A stretch of DNA of 64,000 bases. It comes from Duganella fentianensis (GTDB lineage: Bacteria; Pseudomonadota; Gammaproteobacteria; Burkholderiales; Burkholderiaceae_D). Under the pieces are notes generated by a model. That model had not been told where the DNA came from, made no database searches, and was given only the letters and a program-made list of their open reading frames with translations. Location of the stretch: the NCBI RefSeq assembly GCF_009857835.1, contig NZ_WWCL01000003.1, forward strand, positions 840,509-904,508. Reading direction: 5' to 3'. A program made the position numbers and the translations under genes. Of this stretch, positions 57,606 through 64,000 are shown one piece after another; positions within the stretch are counted from its first letter, which is position 1; each line of letters opens with the position of its first letter.

Positions 57606-58289
57606 TTAATTTTGCGAACGAATCAAAGTCGCTGCGGATAGCAGCGTGTCTACTATACCATCGGAATCGATGGTGTGTATAGCCTCTCCGTGATTGTAGC
57701 CGTAAGGGACCGTCAGCACCGGGCAACCCGCTGCCCGTGCGGCTTGCGCGTCATTCGACGAGTCGCCGATCGCCACTACCTGCGCGGCCGGCAGGCCGAA
57801 ATCGGCGCAGACCGTCTGCAATGGCAGGGGATCGGGTTTTTTGCGCGCCAGCGAATCGCCGCCGTACACCACCTCGAAATAGCTGTTCAGGCCTTTGGCG
57901 GCCAGCAGCGGGGTGGTGAAGCTGATCGGTTTATTGGTCACGCAGGCCAGCCGCAGGCCTTGTTGTTTTAGCGCACTCAGGCCTTCCAGCACTTCGGGAT
58001 ACAGGCTGCTGAATTGACCATTGATGCTTAAGTAGTGGCGCTGGTAGGCGTCCATCGCCTGGGCAAACCTGGCCTCCACCTCGTCCGGCGCCAGATCGAG
58101 CGCCAGTACGGCGCGGATCAGGTTTTCCGAACCTTTGCCCACCATCAGGGTGATCTGTTCCTGCGTGATAGGGGCGAGGCCCAGTTCTTCACGCATGCTG
58201 TTGATCGCGACGTGGAAGTCGGGAATCGTGTCCAGCATGGTGCCGTCGAGGTCGATGATTGCGGCGCGTACGCCTGCCAGCACACTCAT
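57606..58289 (-). CDS. gph: Phosphoglycolate phosphatase
   Basis: 227 aa, HAD fold: AAIIDLDGTMLDTIPDFHVAIN (nucleophile Asp), LRLACVTNKP, KKPDPLPLQTVCADFG and VVAIGDSSNDAQAARAAG. It removes phosphate from 2-phosphoglycolate. It starts two bases after the rpe stop, so the two are coupled, and it leads into the trp leader. The rpe-gph-trp order is common in betaproteobacteria and enterobacteria. Confidence 0.93.
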   Translation of the reverse strand: MSVLAGVRAAIIDLDGTMLDTIPDFHVAINSMREELGLAPITQEQITLMVGKGSENLIRAVLALDLAPDEVEARFAQAMDAYQRHYLSINGQFSSLYPEVLEGLSALKQQGLRLACVTNKPISFTTPLLAAKGLNSYFEVVYGGDSLARKKPDPLPLQTVCADFGLPAAQVVAIGDSSNDAQAARAAGCPVLTVPYGYNHGEAIHTIDSDGIVDTLLSAATLIRSQN

Positions 58290-58291
58290 GC

Positions 58292-58957
58292 TTACACCTT
58301 GGCCAGATTGGCGCGCATGGCGTCGATCACGGCCTTGTAGTCAGGCTGGCCGAAGATGGCCGAGCCGGCCACGAAGGTGTCGGCGCCCGCTGCAGCGGCG
58401 GCGGCGATGTTGTCGATCTTGATACCGCCATCGACTTCCAGCATGATGTCGCGGCCCGATTCGTCGATCTTGCGGCGGGCCAGCGCGATCTTCTTCAGCG
58501 CTTCGGGGATGAAGGACTGACCGCCGAAGCCCGGATTGACGGACATAATCAGGATCATGTCGATCTTGTCCATCACATGGTCCAGATAGTGCAGCGGCGT
58601 GCCCGGGTTGAACACCAGACCGGCTTTGCAGCCATGGTCGCGGATCAGTTGCAGGCTGCGGTCGACGTGTTCCGATGCTTCCGGATGGAAGGTGATGATG
58701 TTGGCGCCGGCCTTGGCGAAGTCGGGAATGATGCGGTCCACCGGCTTCACCATCAGGTGCACGTCGATAGGCACGTCCACGTGCGGGCGGATGGCCTGGC
58801 ACACCATAGGGCCTATGGTCAGGTTAGGCACGTAATGGTTATCCATGACATCGAAGTGGATAATGTCGGCGCCAGCGCTGACGACGTTACGCACTTCCTC
58901 GCCCAGACGGGCGAAGTCGGCGGACAGAATGCTGGGAGCGATGCGGAAATTGGACAT
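58292..58957 (-). CDS. rpe: Ribulose-phosphate 3-epimerase
   Basis: The ATG at 58957 gives [22 protein letters not shown], 221 aa. TIM-barrel motifs [45 protein letters not shown] and [11 protein letters not shown] are conserved, with the metal-binding His and Asp. It interconverts ribulose and xylulose 5-phosphate. First gene of the rpe-gph transcript and divergent from apaG (181-base gap). Confidence 0.96.
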   Translation of the reverse strand: MSNFRIAPSILSADFARLGEEVRNVVSAGADIIHFDVMDNHYVPNLTIGPMVCQAIRPHVDVPIDVHLMVKPVDRIIPDFAKAGANIITFHPEASEHVDRSLQLIRDHGCKAGLVFNPGTPLHYLDHVMDKIDMILIMSVNPGFGGQSFIPEALKKIALARRKIDESGRDIMLEVDGGIKIDNIAAAAAAGADTFVAGSAIFGQPDYKAVIDAMRANLAKV

Positions 58958-59138
58958 GGGATGGGCCTGCATTAAAAAAAGATGCGCTATTTTACGCTGC
59001 ACAGCGCCTGTGCGCCTGTTTTCAGGCGCGTCGTCCTTGCATACGGGGACAATTTGGGGTGCAATGACAGTCTGGCGATATACAATCGCCAAGCTTGCTG
59101 AGAGTGCCAGTGCACTCGCCCCGATTTAAGGAATTTGA

Positions 59139-59513
59139 ATGGCCACTTATGAAATGACGGTGACGGTCAGAACCCAGTATCTGCCGGAGCAGTCCGACCC
59201 TGAACGTACCAATTTCGTGTTCACCTACTCGATCACGATCAAGAATACGGGTACGGTGGCCGCCCAGCTGATCTCGCGCCACTGGGTCATCACGGATGCC
59301 AACAACCACAAGGAAGAGGTCAGCGGCCTCGGCGTGGTGGGCCATCAGCCGCTGCTGCAGCCGGGCGAACAGTTCGAATATACCAGCGGTACGGCGCTGC
59401 GCACCCAGCAGGGCTCCATGTTTGGCGAATACTTCTGCGTGGCGGAAAACGGCCACCGCTTCGAAGTGCCGATACCGGAATTCGTGCTGTCACTGCCGCG
59501 CACCCTGCACTGA
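59139..59513 (+). CDS. apaG: ApaG protein
   Basis: 124 aa, the single-domain FN3-like ApaG fold: MTVTVRTQYLPEQSDPE, FVFTYSITIKNTG, LISRHWVITDANNH, EVSGLGVVGHQPLLQPGEQFEYTSG, and the ending GEYFCVAENGHRFEVPIPEFVLS. ApaG is linked to diadenosine tetraphosphate and cobalt resistance, but its exact reaction is unknown. It is divergent from rpe. Confidence 0.95.
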   Translation: MATYEMTVTVRTQYLPEQSDPERTNFVFTYSITIKNTGTVAAQLISRHWVITDANNHKEEVSGLGVVGHQPLLQPGEQFEYTSGTALRTQQGSMFGEYFCVAENGHRFEVPIPEFVLSLPRTLH

Positions 59514-59534
59514 ACGGGCTTTAAGCGGGACGCT

Positions 59535-59663
59535 TCAAGGCTGCTCGTCCTGCTGCGCCTTGTCGTCATCGCGCGGTTTGGGTTTAGGTGCATACATGGT
59601 CCACCAGACGATGAACACCAGCAGGAAAAACGCCACGCATGCTTCTATCATCAATATCCACAT
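59535..59663 (-). CDS. 42-aa single-span membrane protein
   Basis: From ATG 59663, with AAGGAC before it, the frame reads MWILMIEACVAFFLLVFIVWW, one hydrophobic helix, then TMYAPKPKPRDDDKAQQDEQ, a Pro/Lys and acidic tail. The codon use and clean membrane-plus-tail build suggest a real small gene. It lies between apaG (convergent, 21 bases) and mltA (divergent, start only 10 bases away). No known function. Confidence 0.65.
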   Translation of the reverse strand: MWILMIEACVAFFLLVFIVWWTMYAPKPKPRDDDKAQQDEQP

Positions 59664-59673
59664 AACAGTCCTT

Positions 59674-60885
59674 ATGTTCTCCACACGTCGTAGTCTACCT
59701 GTTCCGCTCACTCTCGTCGCGCTGGCTTTAGCTGCCTGTACCTCGACCCCGCTGCCGCCCGATACCAGCCGCGCTCCGGTCACGCCGGCCCCGGTGCCCG
59801 TGCCTACGCCGGAGCCCACGCCGGTACCGGCCAAGCCGGCCGTGATGCAGCTGGTGCCAGCACCGTTCAGCGCCTTGCCGGGCTGGGACAAGGATGATCT
59901 GCGCGCAGCGTGGCCGGCCTTCCTGTCCTCGTGTTCCGTGCTGGCCAGGCAGGCTAACTGGAAGGAATCCTGCAGCATTGCCCGCAGTGTGAACAGCGGC
60001 GATGAGCAGGCGATCCGTACTTTCTTCGAAGCTTTCATGGAACCGAATCAGGTGATCGCGCCTGACGGCGCCAATGAAGGACTGGTGACGGGCTATTACG
60101 AACCGCTGCTGCGCGGTGCCCGCAAAAAAGGCGGCCCATACCAGACCCCGCTCTACAAGGTGCCGGACGATATGATCACCGTCGATCTGGCCAGCGTGTA
60201 TCCCGAACTGAAGGGCATGCGGCTGCGCGGCAAGGTGGTGGGCAAGAAGCTGGTGCCGTATGCCACCCGTGCCGATATCGAGAAAGCCGACTTCGGCGGC
60301 AAGGAGCTGCTGTGGGTAGATGATCCGGTCGAATCATTCTTCCTGCAGGTGCAGGGGTCGGGCCGCGTGCAACTGACCGATAGCAAGGAGACGGTACGTG
60401 TGGCCTATGCCGATCAGAACGGCCATCCGTACAAATCCATCGGCAAGTATCTGGTGGAGAAGGGCGAGCTGACGCTGGAGCAGGCGTCGGCGCAGGGCAT
60501 CAAGGCTTGGATCGCGGGCCATCCTACCCGTATGCAGGAACTGTTCAATGTGAATCCCAGCTATGTGTTCTTCAAAGAAGAGCGTCTGCCGGATCCGAAA
60601 ATGGGCCCGAAAGGTGCGCTGGGCGTACCGCTGACGCCATCGCGTTCGGTGGCTATCGATGCCTCGCAGCTGCCGCTGGGTGCGCCCGTATTCCTCTCGA
60701 CCACCATGCCGAATAGCGATATCCCGCTGCAGCGGCTGGTGATGGCGCAGGATACGGGTGGCGCTATCCGTGGCGCCATTCGCGTCGATTACTTCTTCGG
60801 CTTCGGCACCGAGGCGGCAGAGAATGCCGGCCGCATGAAGCAGCGCGGCAATGTGTGGGTGCTGCTGCCCAAGCAGGTGCAGTAG
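59674..60885 (+). CDS. mltA: Membrane-bound lytic murein transglycosylase A
   Basis: The ATG at 59674 gives a lipoprotein signal with lipobox LAAC (MFSTRRSLPVPLTLVALALAAC), then a Pro/Val-rich linker (about 30-65), the MltA barrel (ANEGLVTGYYEPLLRGARKKGGPYQTPLYKVP) and the 3D domain (VAIDASQLPLGAPVFLSTTMP, AQDTGGAIRGAIRVDYFFG) with the catalytic Asp in DTGGAI. 403 aa. It cuts peptidoglycan glycan strands at the outer membrane. Its promoter must lie within the minus-strand 42-aa gene or apaG. Confidence 0.93.
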   Translation: MFSTRRSLPVPLTLVALALAACTSTPLPPDTSRAPVTPAPVPVPTPEPTPVPAKPAVMQLVPAPFSALPGWDKDDLRAAWPAFLSSCSVLARQANWKESCSIARSVNSGDEQAIRTFFEAFMEPNQVIAPDGANEGLVTGYYEPLLRGARKKGGPYQTPLYKVPDDMITVDLASVYPELKGMRLRGKVVGKKLVPYATRADIEKADFGGKELLWVDDPVESFFLQVQGSGRVQLTDSKETVRVAYADQNGHPYKSIGKYLVEKGELTLEQASAQGIKAWIAGHPTRMQELFNVNPSYVFFKEERLPDPKMGPKGALGVPLTPSRSVAIDASQLPLGAPVFLSTTMPNSDIPLQRLVMAQDTGGAIRGAIRVDYFFGFGTEAAENAGRMKQRGNVWVLLPKQVQ

Positions 60886-60887
60886 GC

Positions 60888-62108
60888 TCAGGGCTGGGCC
60901 GGTGCCAGATGTTCCGGCACATTGCGCAGGGCAGGTGCAAACACCATGGCCAGCGTCAGCGCAATGCCGCCTGCGGCCACGCAGGCCAGTCCCGCACGGA
61001 TGCTCAGGTGCTCGCCCAGATAGCCGGCCAGTAGCGCGCCCGCCGGTGCGCTGGCTACGGTAAGGAAGCGCATGGTCGAGACCATGCGGCCCAGATAGGC
61101 ATCCGGCGTAACCTTCTGGCGCAGCGTCATATACGGCATGAAGAACAGCATCACGCCGCAATCAAGCACCATGGAGACCAGACCATTGGCGACGGCGCTA
61201 GCCGTGGGGCTGCCAAACAGATTGGCCGGAATCGCCGGCATGGCTGCAAAGGCGCAGGCGGTCAGGCCTATACCTGTCAGCATGGCGCCGGTCGGGCCAT
61301 AGCGGGCGTTGAGCGGCTTGACCAGTATGGAGCTGAGTAATACGCCTATGCCGCCTACCATCTGCGCCATGCCCATCAGGCCGGCCGTCATGCCCAGCTC
61401 GCGCGTGCCGAATAGCACGCTGAGTGCAGCAAAGCCGTAGAACAGCATGTGCCAGATGCCGGCGCCCCATGCCAGCGTGCGCAGCAGCGGTGTGCGCCAG
61501 ATGAATAGCAGGCCATCGTGGATGTCGCGCAGCATGTGCTGTTTGCTGGGTTCCGGTTTGGGATCGTTGGCCTTCAGATTGCGCAGGATGAGGATGGAGC
61601 AGATGAAGCCCAGCGCATTGACGATGACGGCAAACGGTGCGGTCAGCCACTGGATCAGCACCCCGGCGATGCCGGGCGCCACCACCCGCGCCACCGAGTC
61701 GACCGCGGCGAATTTGGATTGAGCCTCGATCAGCCGGTCGCGGCCGATCAGGCTGGTCAGGAAAATCTGCTCCGCACCACCGCCCACCAGCGAACAGCAG
61801 CCGCTGATCAGTGCCACCCCATACATCCACTCTATGCTCAGGTGGCCTAGCCAGTAGATGAGCGGTACGCTGCCCAGAGTCAGGGCCTGCACCAGTTTGC
61901 TGGCTAACAGCACGGGCAATTTGCGATGACGATCAAGAAGCACGCCCGTGGGCAGGGCCAGCAGGGCAAACGGAATGGCGGAGGCGGCGCCCAGTATGCC
62001 CATCTGGGCCGGCGTGGCATGCAACAGGAGGGCGGAGCACAAGGGCAGGGCCAGCGCACTGATATAGCTGCCGAAATCATTGAGGATGGCGCTGATCCAG
62101 TAGCGCAC
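60888..62108 (-). CDS. MFS transporter (enterobactin exporter-like group)
   Basis: 406 aa from GTG 62108 with 12 hydrophobic segments and the MFS loop LPTGVLLDRHRKLPVLLASK between helices 2 and 3; the EntS/MFS_3 type. The open frame continues upstream without ATG, GTG or TTG to about 62190, and the upstream text (QQYLERDALLRNGNFVRYW) looks like the usual start of relatives. AGGAAG at 62191-62186 precedes an in-frame ATT at 62180 by five bases, so a rare non-AUG start is possible. Substrate unknown. Convergent with mltA. Confidence 0.82.
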   Translation of the reverse strand: MRYWISAILNDFGSYISALALPLCSALLLHATPAQMGILGAASAIPFALLALPTGVLLDRHRKLPVLLASKLVQALTLGSVPLIYWLGHLSIEWMYGVALISGCCSLVGGGAEQIFLTSLIGRDRLIEAQSKFAAVDSVARVVAPGIAGVLIQWLTAPFAVIVNALGFICSILILRNLKANDPKPEPSKQHMLRDIHDGLLFIWRTPLLRTLAWGAGIWHMLFYGFAALSVLFGTRELGMTAGLMGMAQMVGGIGVLLSSILVKPLNARYGPTGAMLTGIGLTACAFAAMPAIPANLFGSPTASAVANGLVSMVLDCGVMLFFMPYMTLRQKVTPDAYLGRMVSTMRFLTVASAPAGALLAGYLGEHLSIRAGLACVAAGGIALTLAMVFAPALRNVPEHLAPAQP

Positions 62109-62279
62109 GAAGTTCCCGTTGCGCAGCAGTGCGTCACGCTCCAGATATTGCTGAACTTTGAGGCGTAGGGCGGACAGAATGGCAGCTTCCTGTAATCTAG
62201 GCGGGACTAACTATGATACCAGCGCAACGGATAGGCGCTACAATCGCAGAGTAAATATCCCACCATCAAGGAGACAGCT

Positions 62280-63056
62280 ATGCAGTATGAGGACCTGATC
62301 GTCGAAGTGCACGAGAAAGTAGCACTGATCCGTTTGAATCGTCCCAAGGCCCTGAATGCCCTGAACGACCGCATGATGAACGAGCTGGGCGACGCCTTGC
62401 AGAAATTCGATGCCGATCCCGCCATCGGCTGCATCGTGCTGACGGGGAGCGAGAAGGCTTTCGCTGCCGGTGCCGACATCGCCGCCATGGCTGACTATAC
62501 CTATGTTGACACCTATCGCGACAATTACATCACCCGTAACTGGGAGCACATCCTGCGTATTCGTAAGCCGGTGGTCGGTGCTGTAGCTGGCTATGCGCTG
62601 GGCGGTGGCTGCGAGCTGGCCATGATGTGCGATTTTCTGATCGCGGCCGACTCGGCCAAATTTGGCCAGCCGGAAATCAAGGTTGGCGTGACGCCGGGCG
62701 CTGGCGGCACCCAGCGTCTGCCGCGCACCATCGGTAAAGCCAAGGCCATGGACCTGCTGCTGACGGCCCGTACTATCGATGCAGCAGAAGCCGAGCGTAT
62801 CGGTCTGGTATCGCGCGTGGTGCCAGCGGATAAGCTGATCGAAGAAGTGCTGACGGCTGCCAAACAGATCGCCTCGATGCCGACCTCGGTTGCCATGATG
62901 ATTAAGGACGCCGTGAACCGCGCCTTTGAAACCACGCTGACGGAAGGTGTGAACTACGAGCGCCGTCTGTTCCAGGCTGCTTTCGGCACACCTGCTCAAA
63001 AAGAAGGCATGCATGCTTTTCTCGAGAAGCGTGCACCGAATTTCGACGGTATGTAA
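62280..63056 (+). CDS. Enoyl-CoA hydratase
   Basis: 258 aa crotonase: [36 protein letters not shown] (oxyanion), [46 protein letters not shown] with catalytic Glu residues, and [17 protein letters not shown] at the end. It adds water to enoyl-CoA in fatty-acid or phenylacetate breakdown (PaaF/FadB-like). AAGGAGACAG precedes the ATG. A single gene directly before the rRNA promoter. Confidence 0.93.
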   Translation: MQYEDLIVEVHEKVALIRLNRPKALNALNDRMMNELGDALQKFDADPAIGCIVLTGSEKAFAAGADIAAMADYTYVDTYRDNYITRNWEHILRIRKPVVGAVAGYALGGGCELAMMCDFLIAADSAKFGQPEIKVGVTPGAGGTQRLPRTIGKAKAMDLLLTARTIDAAEAERIGLVSRVVPADKLIEEVLTAAKQIASMPTSVAMMIKDAVNRAFETTLTEGVNYERRLFQAAFGTPAQKEGMHAFLEKRAPNFDGM

Positions 63057-63075
63057 TTAGCCGGATGCCGATAGC

Positions 63076-63112
63076 CCCTCGCTATTCAATTCAAGTAATT
63101 GCATAGCGAGGG
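63076..63112. terminator. Hairpin between the hydratase gene and the rRNA promoter
   Basis: CCCTCGCTAT (63076-63085) with ATAGCGAGGG (63103-63112), loop of 17. Its right arm abuts the -35 box of the rRNA promoter. Confidence 0.6.
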
Positions 63113-63141
63113 TTGACGACTCGAAGAAATCCCTGCATAAT
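63113..63141 (+). promoter_or_regulatory. rRNA operon P1 promoter
   Basis: TTGACG (63113-63118), spacer 17, CATAAT (63136-63141). It lies about 265 bases before 16S, a normal leader length. Confidence 0.78.
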
Positions 63142-63406
63142 CTCGTTTCTCTGCTGCTGACAAACAAAACGATTTGTCGAAAAGCAGCAAGCAGTACCAA
63201 AGAGTTCTTTAAAAATTCACAGTCGATAAGTGTGGACGTTTGATGAAAGTGCACACGAAGCTAGTCTTCGTGATACTTAAAAAATATCAAATGTTCACAA
63301 GAAATAAATGAAATAGGACGCTTCGTAAAAGAAGCGAACTGTCAGTATTTTGAGTGAGCGACCCAGCAGCAATGCTGGTGCCAGAAATGGCAAAAAACAG
63401 AGATTA
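63142..63406 (+). other. rRNA leader with boxA-like antitermination site
   Basis: Untranslated leader of the rRNA transcript. GTTCTTTAAAAATT (63204-63217) resembles boxA. The GACCCAGCAGCAATGCTGGTGCC stretch near 63360-63382 includes a local stem, and the end of the leader would pair with sequence after 16S for RNase III cutting. Confidence 0.65.

Positions 63407-64000
<594 letters not shown>

Overview
The window comes from a betaproteobacterium of the order Burkholderiales, most likely family Oxalobacteraceae (Massilia/Duganella/Janthinobacterium-like). The main evidence is the 5' end of a 16S rRNA gene at the right edge. The high-GC coding style, the long-form isocitrate lyase and the rpe-gph-trpEGDC gene order agree with this. 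Genus is not resolved by eye.

Region by region. (1) 1-6787: a TonB-dependent receptor (cut by the left edge) diverges from a tightly packed five-gene operon: secreted cyanophycinase, secreted M20 hydrolase, M14-type (CphZ-like) dipeptide hydrolase, ArgR-type DJ-1/AraC regulator and arginine N-succinyltransferase. Together these read as a pathway for eating cyanophycin and routing the arginine to succinyl-arginine. The divergent promoter region carries a direct repeat that fits the Pseudomonas ArgR operator consensus. (2) 6866-8243: a small lower-GC module with an NlpC/P60-like amidase (BPSL0067 type), a STY0301-like periplasmic protein overlapping it, and an LprI-like protein; it looks like an effector/immunity set. 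(3) 8415-12349: a 3.9-kb island inserted in the 3' end of a tRNA-Phe gene, bounded by a 48-bp direct repeat. It holds an internally deleted IS21-family remnant and an unrecognised two-gene operon (139-aa helical protein plus 654-aa glycine-rich membrane/zinc-ribbon protein). (4) 12503-31871: mainly secreted exopeptidases (M20, three S9, M1, M28), a GH13 amylase-like enzyme, a RelA/SpoT-like nucleotidyltransferase, a U32 protein and a nu-class GST. (5) 31988-37458: a Pat-type acyl-CoA synthetase/acetyltransferase, a histone-deacetylase-like enzyme and isocitrate lyase, which together suggest control of acetate metabolism by protein acetylation. (6) 38328-53311: esterase, DUF885 peptidase, a divergent SDR/TetR pair with three visible operators, the second tRNA-Phe, a UbiH-like monooxygenase, DsbC, a molybdenum hydroxylase with its MocA-like cofactor enzyme, an M61 peptidase and a diguanylate cyclase. 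(7) 53357-58957: rpe-gph-trpL-trpE-trpG-trpD-trpC on the minus strand with a classical Trp-rich leader peptide and attenuator. (8) 59139-64000: apaG, a 42-aa membrane protein, mltA, an MFS exporter, an enoyl-CoA hydratase, then an rRNA promoter, leader and the start of 16S rRNA.

The unifying theme is a peptide- and amino-acid-scavenging life style: many signal-peptide-bearing peptidases, a polymer-degrading arginine/aspartate pathway, and the glyoxylate shunt with acetylation control. The most novel-looking parts are the tRNA-Phe island with its unrecognised two-gene operon, the cyanophycin cluster with a readable operator, and the RelA/SpoT-like gene.
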